Assembly: GCF_035582795.1 (NCBI RefSeq)
Contig: NW_027445653.1
Location: forward strand, 248,001-312,000
Length of the DNA: 64,000 nucleotides
Direction: 5' to 3'
Origin: Mycteria americana
Taxonomy: Eukaryota; Chordata; Aves; Ciconiiformes; Ciconiidae
Of this stretch, positions 42,110 through 54,477 are shown piece by piece. Below the pieces are notes generated by a model that had not been told where the DNA came from, did no database searches, and was given only the letters and a program-made list of their open reading frames with translations. Both the position numbers and the translations under genes were made by a program. Numbering within the stretch: the first letter of the stretch is position 1; the number at the start of each line of letters is the position of its first letter.

Positions 42110-44354
42110 CTCAGCATTGCTCCATTAGAGCTTGCAGGTACCTGCAGGTATCTTGGAGCAGCCCTGGCACTTCAGATGTCACCAGGTGTTTGTGTCTGAC
42201 AAGCTCAGCCCTGGCCTCCATCTCCAGGAATGACCATGGGAGCTGAGAGAAGGAGCTCCCATGCAGGTGCCTATGTTGTGCAGAGCTGAACTGAGGCCAG
42301 GGGAATCCCACCTCCTGTGGGTTTGTGGCAGTCATAGGTGAGAGCTGAGTCCCCTTCATGCCCCGGGACTACAAACCCAGGATGGGGCCTGAATTCCTTC
42401 CCTCAGCAGGGGCACAGGAGACTGCTCCTCCCTGTCACTGTCTGGGTTGTCCTGCCTAAAGATGGGTTGAGGAAAGGTGATTCTTGGACCTAAATCTAAG
42501 GCTGGACAGTGAAATGACACTTCTGGAAGGAAGAGTCTCTCTGCAGGTGAGGGAGGGAACATGAGTGCTGCCTTCAGCCTGTTTCCCAGCAGGTTCCCCT
42601 GCAGCCCCAGGGACACCTGGAGGGAGCCCAGAGGGGGCAGAGAAAGTGCTGCCTTGGGCTGGTCCTCTGCTGCTGAGCTGGGCTGGGCTCCTGGCATAGA
42701 GGGAGCTCCTGGCAAGCGGGCAGCGCTGCAGAGAGACAGCTCTGCCCAGGAGCAGCTCCTCTGCAAAGGGCAGCAGGGCTGAGGGCACTGCCTGCAGGTG
42801 CAGAGGGGAGGTGAGAGAAATAAGAGAGATGTTACAGGCTGTGTGGGATGAGATGGTGCTGAGAGCTCGCTGGAGGAGAAATCTTCACAGCCCTCTACGT
42901 GGTAAGTCTCTGGCAGCAGGGCAATGCACAGGAGTGTCTTGGAGGGCTCTCCTAACCATGGCACATCATGCTGCAGATAGGGACTGGCAGGATGGCTCTC
43001 AGAGTTTCCTCACTGTGGAGTCAGAACATGCTCCAAAACAGGGCTCCCCTGCCACACTGTCAGAGGACAGGACATGGCGGCTGCCTTCTCCTGGGGCTGG
43101 CTGCAGGGGTGTGCAGGCAGGGGTGCCCAGGGCTGTCCTTCAGAGCAGGGTCCTGGTGCTGCAGGGGACTGAGTGATGGGGCAAGGACTCTGCTGCCTGC
43201 CAGGGTCAGCACCCAGCCTGCCCGGGGAGCTCCCCGGGGTGCTGCGGGGAGAAGCTGTGGGTGGAAGGAGGGACCCCACGCAGGACAAAGCAGGGCACGG
43301 AAGTGAAGGGAAGAGAAGGGCAAGGCAGGGTTCTTCTGCTGTCAGGAGTGTACTTCATGGGTCAGGGCTGCTCACAGCTCCAGATCACCCCCAGAGCATT
43401 TCCAAGGGGATTTTTCAAGAGGAAGGTCAAGGTGAGGGTTACTTGAAAGGGAAAGAGCCTGAGCTTTGAGTTTTCTACTCCTGGTTGGCTGGGTGATGAA
43501 TGACAAATGCAAATTCATCTTTCAGGTTTGGGTGGGGATCTGAGACTCTTCAGCTGTTATGCTGACAGATGTAAAAGTCTCACAGAAGCATCATCAACTC
43601 CAGCTTCCCTCTGCTTCAGCTCACAGAGCGCTCCAGCATCACCTGTGCAATCTCCCCATGACTTTGCATCCCTTTGCAGAGAATCCTGCTGATGCTGCTT
43701 GTTTCCTTCCCCTCCTGTCTATGCTTCCCTTGTTCTTCCCCTCAACTTGCTGGGGAGTGGGGTTTCAGCTGCCGCTCAGATGCTGACCCTGTGGGTCCTG
43801 TCATGCAGATCAGAATTCCCTTTTCTCCACTCTGCCCTGTTTCCTTTGGGGGATAATGTCTGAGTGTGAACATGCTGGAGGTCAAAGACGTGCAAGCACA
43901 AAGAAGCCAGGAAAAAGGCTGATGCACAGACCACCTCCCCTCACTGGGCACTAAGATGTAGGCAAACCTTTTGCCTCTCCCCAGGTACAGCTGTTGACTC
44001 CCAGTGCAGTAAAAATGCTCCTTTTGCTCCCAAAGAACAATCCCCTGGTAATCTTACGGTTATGAGTGGGTAACGTCTGACCTAAGCTGTGAGCAGGAAT
44101 GCCTAATCCTCACCCCGCCCCACTGTAGGGCAGGAGTGTCTCCTCTGGAGCCCACAGCTGAGACCCTGCTCCTCCCTGTACACTCAACGAGCAAACAAAG
44201 GACCTCTACAAAAAGAGTTGAATGAATGTGCTCCCAAAGAATAAGACAATTTGAGCATTTCTATGAGAAACGCTGAGTTGTATTTCAAGATGTTTGTCCT
44301 AAGCTGTCAGTGACCTCTCTTCCTTGGATAGGTCTCCATGCCCTGAGGTAGCAG
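42110..44354 (+). repeat. Duplicated 5' flank module of OR-C
   Basis: Inverted relative of 342-3540. Similarity is patchy and generally lower than between the A and D modules, except for the island at 42543-42796. The last bases before the ATG read gtagcag, a possible splice acceptor for the single coding exon. Confidence 0.7.
42543..42796. promoter_or_regulatory. Near-identical 250-bp island in OR flanks, copy C
   Basis: Differs from the inverted 2855-3108 by about one base while its flanks are visibly diverged. It lies 1.6-1.8 kb before the OR-C start codon. A gene conversion tract or a constrained element; the function is not known. Confidence 0.4.
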
Positions 44355-45314
44355 ATGTCCAACAGCAGCTCCATCACCCAGTTCCTCCTCCTGGCATTTG
44401 CAGACACACGGGAGCTGCAGCTCTTGCACTTCTGGCTCTTCCTGGGCATCTACCTGGCTGCCCTCCTGGGCAACGGCCTCATCATCACCGCCGTAGCCTG
44501 TGACCACCGCCTCCACACCCCCATGTACTTCTTCCTCCTCAACCTGTCTGTTCTTGACCTGGGCTCCATCTCCACCACTGTCCCCAAATCCATGGCTAAT
44601 TCCTTGTGGGACACCAGGGCCATCTCCTACACAGGATGTGCTGCCCAGGTCTTTCTCTTTCCCTTCTTGATGTCAGCAGAGTTTTATCTGCTCACCATCA
44701 TGGCCTATGACCGCTATGTTGCCATCTGCAAACCCCTGCAGTACAGGACCATCCTGGGCAGCAGAGCTTGTGCCCACATGGCAGCAGCTGCCTGGGGCAG
44801 TGGGTTTCTCTATGCTGTGCTGCACACGGCCAATACACTGACAATCCCCCTCTGCCAAGGCAATGCCCTGGACCAGTTTTTCTGTGAAGTACCCCAGATC
44901 CTCACGCTCTCCTGCTCACGCTCCTACCTCAGGGAAGTTGGGCTTCTCGTGGTTAGTGCCTGTTCAGTGTTGGGATGTTTTATTTTCATCATGCTGTCCT
45001 ATGTGCAGATCTTCAGGGCCGTACTGAGGATCCCCTCTGAGCAGGGACGGCACAAAGCCTTTTCCATGTGCCTCCCTCAGCTGGCCGTGGTCTCCCTGTT
45101 TATCAGCACTGCCATGTTTGCCTGCCTGAAGCCCCCCTCCATCTCCTCCCCATCCCTGGATCTGGTGGTTGCAGTTCTGTACTCGGTGGTGCCTCCTGCA
45201 GTGAACCCCCTCATCTACAGCATGAGGAACCAGGAGCTCAAGGAGTCCATTAGGAAAGTGATTTCATCGATGTTTTTCAATATTGATAAACTTCCCCTCA
45301 CTCTCCACAAATAA
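44355..45314 (+). CDS. Olfactory receptor OR-C, OR14-like, intact
   Basis: A complete odorant GPCR of 319 residues. It has MSNSSS at the N-terminus (N-glycan site), LLGNG at 38-42 in TM1 and LHTPMYFF at 53-60 in TM2. MAYDRYVAIC is at 116-125 at the end of TM3. Loop-2 cysteines follow, then KAFSMCLP at 234-241 before TM6 (usual form KAFSTC) and PAVNPLIYSMRN at 281-292 in TM7. The tail is about 20 residues longer than some relatives and ends at 45314. Upstream gtagcag fits a splice acceptor just before the ATG. It is the only OR on the plus strand here, consistent with an inverted duplication. Olfactory role is known for the family; ligand unknown. Confidence 0.93.
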   Translation: MSNSSSITQFLLLAFADTRELQLLHFWLFLGIYLAALLGNGLIITAVACDHRLHTPMYFFLLNLSVLDLGSISTTVPKSMANSLWDTRAISYTGCAAQVFLFPFLMSAEFYLLTIMAYDRYVAICKPLQYRTILGSRACAHMAAAAWGSGFLYAVLHTANTLTIPLCQGNALDQFFCEVPQILTLSCSRSYLREVGLLVVSACSVLGCFIFIMLSYVQIFRAVLRIPSEQGRHKAFSMCLPQLAVVSLFISTAMFACLKPPSISSPSLDLVVAVLYSVVPPAVNPLIYSMRNQELKESIRKVISSMFFNIDKLPLTLHK

Positions 45315-46330
45315 CATGTAGTGTATCCCAAAGCAGGCCTGTACTGTCTTTATGGTTTAATCCTTCCTTTTTTTTGTTATCAGTACCTGTATTGATATTT
45401 ATGGTTATTATGTCTCTACATAATCATTTGTATTCAGCTCCCTCTCCTGAGAAATGAACCCGTCTCTCTCTCCTTCTCACCTGAAACATGGATAAATGTT
45501 TTTCTAACACTGTGTCAGAGCTGACTCTCTCATAGCATCTCTGTAATAAAATGACACCTCCCCCATGCAGTTCCTCAAGGTTTGGCTGTCCTTCCACAGC
45601 TGATCTCAACAACAGGCCCAGGAATTTCATTGCAAAAGGGCCTCAGTAAAAAGCTCATTTTCACGTGGGTAGCTGTTAGAGAACAAGGGTTGGATTTAGG
45701 ACATGTGTTGTTTTCTGTTGACAGTTTTCTGTTGACATCCTCCAGGAGAGGAATCTGGAGCTGCCTGGAGAGCCCGCGACATACGCATGGACCGCGGGTG
45801 CCTGGGGTGGTCACTGCCTGGAGCCCCACAAAGTGAGAGATTGCCCAAGGTGGAGTCAACCAAAGGGAAAGCACTAAATCCAGGTGTCTGCAAGGAAACA
45901 AAGATGGACACGGCCAACCCTACACAGACCAGCTCCAACAGGCAACAGCACCTTTACAGCCACCACACCACCAGCAGCACCTGCACAGCCACGAGCAGCA
46001 CAGCTGGCCCCATCCCGTTCCCCCTCTCAGGCTGATCTGGTGTGAAGGCTGCACGAGTGCTCCCTACATTCCCAGCAGAACTCACCTGCAGGCTTACACA
46101 CCCCCGCGGTCCCTCCAGTGTGGGCCTGGGCTTTGGGTCTGCCCACACTCAGAGATACTACCCGCTTGGCAGTTCCAGCCCTGGGTCTCTCCAGACCCTG
46201 GTGTCCTCGTCCTCCTTGCCAGCCCCACTTAGAACTGACCAGCACAGCACGTACATACATTCACACCCAAACACACACACAACAGTGAGCCCACTCACAC
46301 AGCAAACAGCCAGGAGCAGAGTTTCATAAA
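45315..46330. other. OR-C downstream region
   Basis: An AT-rich 3' flank is followed by sequence without recognisable genes. Small frames on both strands only. Confidence 0.35.
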
Positions 46331-46928
46331 TGGTGTAGTTTAACCCTGGTAGGCAGCTCAGCACCACACAGCTGCTCACTCGCTGCCCCACAGCACAGTG
46401 GGGGAGAGGATCGGAAGGGTAGAAGTGAGACAACTCGTGGGTCGGGATAAAGACAGTTTAACAGGGACAGCAAAAGCTGTGCGTGCAAGCAAAGGAAAAT
46501 AAGGAATTCATTCACTGCTTCCCATCGGCAGGCAGGTGTTCAGCCATTTCTGGGCAAGCAGGGCTTCATGACACGTAACGGTGACTTGGGAAGAGAAATC
46601 CCATAAATCGGAACGTTCCCCCTTCCCTCCTTCTTCCCACCCAGCTTTTATTACTGAGCGTGACATCCTATGGTATGGGATATCCCTTTGGTCAGTTGGG
46701 GTCAGCTGTCCCAGCTGTGTCCCCTCCCAACTCCTTGTGCACCCCCAGCCTACTCGCTGGCAGGGCAGCGTGAGAAGCAGAAAAGGCCTTGGCGCTGTGC
46801 AAGCACTGCTCAGCAATGACTAAAACACTGGTGTGTTATCAACACTGTTTTCATCACAAATCTAAAACGTAGCCCCATTCCACTTGCTGTGGAGATCATT
46901 AACTCTACCCCAACTGAAACCGATATCA
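46331..46928 (-). mobile_element. Solo ERV LTR
   Basis: Aligns end to end with the LTR at 25814-26408 and has the same minus orientation, with an aataaaagctggg TATA region near 46645. The ends are decayed and no exact target duplication is evident (ataaa against ataag). Older than the 25814 copy by its extra differences. No internal ERV sequence. Confidence 0.85.
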
Positions 46929-49300
46929 TAAGCAGGAGACACCACGGTCACCAGGCAGAGGGTTTGGCCAGACCGGCAGTGACCAGCCACCTCCCCATGG
47001 GCAGCTGGCCCCTTGCAGCCCCCTCCTGCCCCCTCTTCCACAGGCTGCTGCTTCCACGATCCACCTTGCTCCTTCCCTTTCTCTGCCCCAGTCTCCTCCC
47101 CAATTCAGAACCCTCAGCAATTATTTTTCCCCAATGGTCTCAGGTTTTCTGCATTTGTACCCAAATGTGATAGTTTGGATACCATTGCCTAGGTCCTCTG
47201 GGACTTCAGTGGCATCACTGATGGCTTCCCCAGGCACTGATGGCCTTGCAAGACTTGACTGCCCAGAAGGTCCCCAATGTTCTGTGCTGTTTGGCCACTC
47301 CTCATGTCTGCAGCCACCTGCGAGACCCAGCCAGGACACACGGTGCTGCCCATACTTCTGGTCCCTTCTCACGCTCTTCTCTGTCACATCCTGCAGGTTC
47401 TCATGCCACCTCCCATAGTTTCCCATGGCATGTACAGGTGGCTTCACCCCAGGGCAGGGCCTCACCAGGGGCCCAGTCATCTGTCTGCAGCAGTCCAATC
47501 TGGTGTCCTTGATGACCTCATGATGCCTGCCTGCTCCTGGCCAATCACATTGCTGTCATGAGGTGACCTCACAAGCAACAGCCCAACGACGTTGGCTTTG
47601 CCTACCCCTACCCCTCTCCACTGCCTGAGCTGTCATCTGTGTGGCTTTGGGGTTGTGATGCACTTGGTGATGTCACAGTATCGGCCTGCCTGCCGCAAGT
47701 CAGTCCGGTTACTGCAGTAGAAATGGCGTCTCAGTCACCTCCCAGCCATGTCATCTTCACCGTCCGCTGCATCCCCCCTCTCCCAAGCTCTCAGCACTGC
47801 TGGGTGGGCTTTCCGACACTCCAGGCGACATCACTGTGCCTGCCTCAGCACCTGGCCACTTGGGTTCTTTCCACAGAAGTGACTTCAAAATCCACCTCCC
47901 AGCTACGCTGCCTCTCCTTGCATCATCCGTTTCCAGCAACAGGAGCAGCCTCCCAGCCAACCTCCCAGAACCCTTCCCCTTTGCCTGCCTCTCCTCTCCC
48001 CTCTACAAAGCTGTCGTTTCTGCTGGGCAGGCAGCAACGTGCTCCCCACGGGGACTGCAGAGCCCTGGTGGGACAGCTCGAGTGGTGGGAGGGCAGCCAT
48101 GGACGGCAAGGGCTCCTCAGGAAGGCAGGCAGGTGTGTGAGGAGGTGGAACTGAGCTCTGGGCAAAGGGGAGGCTGGCGTGCACAGAGCCTTGCCTTGGA
48201 GGAAGCCTCATGGTCACAGGTCCTCAGTTACGTGGCAAGTTGAACCACCCCCAGTCTGCTGGGAGGGCACCAGGGCTGGGCACAAGTAACCCAGGAGATG
48301 CCTGGGGGGTGTGGAAGACCACATCTTGACACATGAGACACTCGATGAGCTGACGAGGGTTGGTGTCTTACCAACAGACAGGGTGGCTCTGGCTGGGGAT
48401 GGGAAGGATGAGGGCAGCCATGGCTGCAATGACCATGAGCTGGTGGAGAAGTAGGACACCTAGCAGAATGAGAGTGCAGGACTGCAGGAGAGTTGATTTC
48501 AGTTAGCTGAGGATCTGCTTGGAGTGTCCTGGAGGACAAAGGGGCTGTGAGTCCCCCCTGGATCTTCAGGGACAACATCCTCAAAGCCCAGGAAGAAGCC
48601 CGTCTGAAGTGCAGGGAGTGGAGCAGGGCCCTCAAGAGGTCAGCATGGATGAAGAGGGACCCCCCTGACTTAGGAGGTCAAACTGCAGAAGGAAGAGCAG
48701 GGAGGCTGGAGGGGACCAGGCTGCCCAGGAGGCAGACAGACCCCTGGCCTGGGGGTGCAGGGATGGAGCCAGCAGAGCCAAAGCTCAGCGGTGGCTGGAA
48801 GTGGCCATGCATGGGGAGGGCCCCCAGAAGGGCTTCTCTGAATGTGTTGTCAGCACAAGGAAGGCAGCTGAGGGAAACCTGGTGCCAGTGCCCCGTGGGG
48901 CAGGGGACGGAGTGACAAAGACAGTATAAAGAGAGTAATTCCTGGGAACAAAGATGCTTCCTTTGAGAGTGCTGGTAGGAAATGTATTTTGCTGAGTAAC
49001 TGGACACACCTACGCATTTTTCTATACATTGACCTATACATAAATACAGGTTTTTCTGTATACTCGCATAAAAAGACAGAAAACACATATTTGATGAGAT
49101 TAGTGCAAATTTGGCCATCCAAAAAGAGAATGTTTCCCTGCAGCTTTGTACCTTGCTTTCCTCCATCAGGCAAGAGTGGTCAACACCTCCGAGCGTGACT
49201 CACTCTGTGCCAAGAGTTAGGGGTGGCATGGACAGTCCAGGGCAGGGAGTGTTTTGGGGCCCTGGGCTCTGTGCAAGACACAAAAATTATCTTTCTTAAT
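46929..49300. other. Intergenic region, no supportable gene
   Basis: GC-moderate sequence with overlapping frames (for example 47639-48154 plus). A plus frame at 48547-48915 has a coding-like start (WIFRDNILKAQEEARLKC) but no family I recognise. No transposon was identified. Confidence 0.35.
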
Positions 49301-52300
49301 GCTGTAGGCCTCAGTATGATGGAAGTGCTGAGAACATGTTACAAAAATGAAGCAACAAAGAAATAGAATGCAAGATGTAGAGTGAAGAATAAGTCCTGTT
49401 GCAACTTTAAGCTTCAAACACCGTTGATGTTGTTCTCCTCCTGGCTTTGTTTTCTCTTGTTTTCATGTACTGATCTCTGGGGGATTTGTGTACTGCCTTT
49501 GTTTGCAAAGGGAAGAGATCATAAAATTGGGGTGGGATGCAGTAACAGGGACAGGGGCGCGTGGTGCCAGTGGAGGTGCCCCGGGACCCTCTGCCCAGGC
49601 TCCAGCTGCAGCTTCCGAGGGGCTCTCGTCTCCAGCAGGTCCTCTGTGACAGCTGCCCGTCCCAGGCACCTACTGCAGAGACACCGGGTCCTCAGAGCTG
49701 GCACTGGGCACTGATGGTCAGACAGCGGAGCTCTGCCTGAAAAGCTGAGGAATTTTTACACGTGTTTACAAGTATAAGCGTGACCTCCTCAGCTGAAACA
49801 ACTGAATACTTTTAATAAAATGTCGGTGTTTTCCCATGAGATCAAAATGCGGGGTTTTCAGGATGTGCATTAATAACAAGAGGAGCACTACTGACCTGCC
49901 TCTATAGTTGCATGGTCAGTACTCTGTCTGTTAGGCCGTGTATTTAACCTCCCTCATCTTTCACATATTCCACCTGTCCTAACTAAATTGACCAGGTCTG
50001 ACGTCACCTTTCCAGCAGCCCATCTGCACAGAAACACTGGCAATTGCTCTCTAGCTTTCCCTTCCCCTTACACTTTGATCATTCAGGCACCCCTCAACAA
50101 TCCAGTAGCTGCTTTGAGCTTCAGGGAATTAAAAGCCTGCCTATCTTTCAGTAGTCTGTCTAATTTGGTCTAAAGAGCCAACTCTTTAATTGTGTCTATT
50201 TTATAAAGTCCTTTCTGTCTAAAATATTTCTTCCGTGATTATGCCTTGTGGGAGGTGAACCTCATGGGTGGCAGCTTGTACTTGGCATACACTTGAGGAG
50301 TGTGTTTTATTTGAATGGTGAATCTTAATCAGTTTTATGTTGTTTGCTCAAAATTAAGAAAATCCCTCTTTGCCTTTGTGCAGCCAGGTCTCTAAGGAAA
50401 GCGGTGGGAGCTGGTACGAAGGAGCTGTACCGTCCAGCTGCAGACTGCAGAGGAGAAGTCTGATGTAAGGAAAAGGGACACAAGTCCCAGGTGGCTGATG
50501 AGAGACATGATGGGGTTGAGGAGGTGAGGAGCAAGGTTGTCCATACTGTGTCAGACCTCAAGGGACATCTTCTCCTACCAGTGCAGACCTACTCAGGAGA
50601 GACCCTGGATGAATATCAAACAGAGAATGCTCCTATTGTCTCTTCTCTAAACTGAAAATTAATAAAATACACCATTTAAAATAAAAGATCATGTTTATTA
50701 GAAGTTCTTTGAAATCTTTCTCCAGCAGTGCACTAGGAAACCTCTCTAATTAAACGTACAAGTCTAGAAGAAAATGACTAGAAGGCGCACAGCTCGTTAG
50801 GGCTTGCTTTATTTTAATGAGCCCCATGGGGCATTTGGTGCTGAGTCCTGGAACCTCAGGTACTGAGAAGAGATTGCACAAACCTCTCAAAGAGTCAACA
50901 CCAAAAGCCAAACCCAAAGTACCTTGAAGCATTAATGAGCCCCACTGAGGGCCATTACTGACAAAGCCCCCCAGGGACTCGTTAGAGCAGACAACTGGAG
51001 GCCATGATGACAGGTAGGCAAAGGCACTGTGCAGGCAGCTGAGATGCTGAGAAAACCCTGGCTTTGTTCTATGAAGCAGAAAGGCCAAGCTCTGACCCCC
51101 AGCCCTGGGGAAGGCAGCTCCTGTCCTTCACACAGTGCTCAGGGCTCTTCCTGGGGCAGTGGGATGTGGGGTGTGTGGTGCTGAGGGAAGGACAACGCTA
51201 TGACAGTTCCCAGCCCTGCTGGGGGTGTGCAAGGAGGCAGTGAGGCCCCAGTGCCTCAGGACAACGTGTGTCCTCATAGGCCTTGGTGGCACAGACAATT
51301 GCCATAGTCAAGTGGAAAAAGCCTTGGGTTCTCTTGATGACTTCCAGCCTTGCTAGCGCTCTTTGCCATCTCCACCACAGGTTGTCCTACGCTGTCCCAC
51401 AGCTGCTTCTTTTGCCCTGCAGGCTGGAGACACCCATCTCGCTTCCTCACTTTGCTCTCACCCCGACATTTCCATACATTCACTGAAATCTGTCCACCCT
51501 CACACTCTCTTCCTTGAAACACAAAGACATGGACTGATCTCCTGCTCCTTCTGGAGGACTTCATGTACCACAGCACTACCCTTTGAGTGACATTTCTTCC
51601 CCCTGATGCCCAATCTCCACCTTCCAAGCTGTGCAGCAGTGTTGCTCTCTCCTGCTGTTTCCTATGTCCAAGGAGAGCTCCACCATCTGGGAAACAACCC
51701 TTCAAGCAGGCATCCCAATCCATCAGCCTTCTGCTGGCTATTTGACTGACCAATGAGAAGTAACCTCACCATCATCTCCCAAAGCTGCTAGCCTTTCAGC
51801 TTCTCGGATAGACACGAGCAAGCTGCGTGCCTGCTGCTGTCCCAGCATGTACTCAGGCAGGAGAGACAGGACAACCAAAATGTAAGCCCCCTTCCTGGAG
51901 CGAGCCTAGGTCCTTCGGCAGAGGGGATCTCCCAGTCAATGGGCCAACCAGGTGCCTTCTGCTGGCCTGCCAGAGACCCTGGCAGATGTGAGCTTAAAAG
52001 CACAAACCCCCGCCATGAGTCAAGGGCTGAGCTATCAGCTGTTTCAGCAAGAAGTGACCTCACAGTCCCTTTCCCAGGCACATTCCTGCTGTTGGCCTAT
52101 CGCCTCCAGAGGCAGAAGTGACCTCACAGCCCCCTTCACAGCCACTGGCTTCCTACTGGATTATGAGTTCCCGAGACACAACTGACCATGTGATACCGTA
52201 CCCAACCATCACCTTCCCTGTGACCCAGTACCTGAGCAGATAAAAGTAAGCTTGTTCCATCACATTTATCTCATAGATTTCCTACCAATACTTTGAGTGG

Positions 52301-52424
52301 AGAAATGTTTGTCACAGGAACTGCTGCATTTATACTGGTGACTTTTATATCTCTACTTCTGCCTCTCTGTTTTTCCTTCTTCCTCTGTCTGTTCTGTCTT
52401 CAGAAAGCTCTCCAAGGAAAAGAT
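49301..52424. other. Intergenic region, no supportable gene
   Basis: AT-rich parts near 49,750-50,750 and a region from about 51,720 to 52,200 where gtgacctcac words recur in loose tandem (for example near 52,055 and 52,115). No gene, RNA or mobile element was recognised. Confidence 0.35.
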
Positions 52425-53075
52425 TCATTGAATCACAGAGTAACTCGGGTTGGAAGAGACCCCTGAACATCATCCTGTCCGGCTGTCCTGCTCAAGGCAG
52501 CGTTAACCAGATGAGGTCGCTCAAGGGCCCTGCCCAATTTGGCATCATCCACAAAGGAGCTGGAAAGGCACTCCGTCACATTGTACAGGCAGTTAATGGA
52601 GACATTCAGCAGTGTTGGCCCAAGTGCTTGCGCTGAGGGATGCCACTAGTAAGTGGCTGCCAGGAGGACTCTACCACCGGTTACATTTGGGCTTGATCCA
52701 CCAGCCAACTTCCCACCCACTACATCATCCATTCCTTCAGCCCAGATACCACCAATCTGGCTGTAAAGAGGCTATGGCAGACCATGACATAAACCTTGCT
52801 AGGGTTCAGGTACAAAACATCCCCTTCTTTCCCCAACCCATACAGCTTCTGCAATCCCTTTCTTGTCCTACAAGTACCTGGAAATGGCTGCAGGAGTATT
52901 TGGCCCATCACCTCTCAGGAACCGAGGTGAGGTTGACCAGCCTGTAATTCTCCCAATCCTCCTTCTTGCACTTCTGGAAGAAAGGTTTGATGTCTGCCTT
53001 TTGCAAGGACCCCAGAACCTCTCTGACTGCTCTGACACATTTGAGGGCACAATCCAGAAAGGGTGATGTGAGCAG
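52425..53075 (-). mobile_element. Old CR1 LINE fragment
   Basis: Begins with the inverted CR1 3' end (gaatcacagagtaactcggg and ttggaagagacccc) and continues through diverged antisense CR1 sequence. This includes the gaggtgaggttgaccagcct and ttctggaagaaaggtttga words of the reverse transcriptase region. A large internal part is missing. Diverged more than the other CR1 pieces here, so an older insertion. Confidence 0.75.
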
Positions 53076-54477
53076 ACAGGAGCATTTCTGCTGTTCCAAG
53101 GCACATGAGATGAATCTCACTGGGACAGTGGGGTTTGTTCCTGGAGTCACACACAGAAATGGCAGGGCCCTGTGAGGTGTCCACATCTCAGCTGGCCTCA
53201 TGCACTCCTCATGCACACAGGGGTGTTCAGAGGCACGAGTCCTTCCCTTGCACACGCGGAGGCAGTGCACTGCAGCAGGCATGGTGACTCTCTGGCCTCC
53301 TCTTGCCACTCCCAGAGGCTGGGAGGCACCTCAGCCCTGCGGTGTATCGCCCTGCTCTGCACCTCTCTGAGATGCCCCATGGTGTGGGGAATGGACACAG
53401 GGACCTCGGCTGACAGAAGCACATGCCAGTGCTGCATTCAGGTGGTTGGTTTCCCAGGGGACGTTACTCTCAAAGGGAGGTGACCTCGAGGCACTGTCTG
53501 TCCCACTGGCCTTCATGGCACCTCTAGGAATGGCTGATGGCATTTGTGCTCACTCGGGTTCACCTCCCCACACGCACACGATGTGCATGCTTAAGTCTCC
53601 TCTGAACAATGCAAACATGGACTTCTGACCTAGTCATTTGGTGTCCCTCAATGGACGGACAAACAACCTCTCCGGGCTCGGGTGAGAGGCCAGTGCTGGA
53701 AATGACGGTTGCAAGGGGCTGGTCTGTGAGGATTGTCCTGGGGCACCTTGCCCAGGGTGTCCAGCAAACACGGTCGCAGACCAGCCCCTGCTCTGCTGGT
53801 CCTTCAAGTCTGTCCCTGGAGGCCTGGCTGTGCAAGGGACACTGCTGCGTGCCCCCACCCTGCACACTCACACACTTTAGCTGTTCACTGGTGTTTTCCT
53901 CAACAGGGCACTTTGTTGAGCTTCTTCTTGACAGCAACTTTGAAAGAAGACCTAAGCCTTCAGGCACTGTACTCAGGAGATCCCTTTTCTTTATGGAAAC
54001 ACTGTTATGGAGGCCAGCTCTGTCACAGAAGTGCCCATTGCCTGTCCCTGCCTGCGGTCGCAGGACTGCCACGCAGCACGGCTGTGACCAAGCTGCCAGA
54101 GCGCTCAGGCCTTACACCAACGCAAGGGATCAGAAAGAGAACATGGAAGTGGAAAGAGAAGAGCCCTGGAAGAGCAAGTGCTGGTGCTCCTGGCAGTGCT
54201 GCCATGCCGGGACTCTTGTCCCCTCCAACTCTGCACACAAGAACTCTCCCTGCAGCTCCAAAATGGCCTTGGAGGAAGGATCTCAGGAAGAAAAAAGTCA
54301 CTGAAGGGCTCTTTATTTTGTTTAAACACACAGAAAGCACAGCTCCTCATTTACAAAGCTACCCGGTTAGAAAAGAAAAGCAGACAGTGAATTAAACCTG
54401 GGAAGACAACATTCTCACAAGTAAAAAACCAGCACAAACAACAAAAAATATAGAACACAGGCTGAGGCTGTAATGAG
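53076..54477. other. Region downstream of OR-D, no gene seen
   Basis: Overlapping frames on both strands (for example 53609-54304 plus and 53560-54072 minus) that lack domains. The last few hundred bases are the 3' flank of OR-D. Confidence 0.35.

Noticed and set aside
46331-46928. Target duplication for the LTR at 46331
   Set aside because: Flanking ataaa and ataag do not match exactly and the LTR end is degraded, so none is claimed.
53609-54304. 231-codon plus frame downstream of OR-D
   Set aside because: No recognisable domain, overlapped by minus frames of similar length, composition not protein-like.
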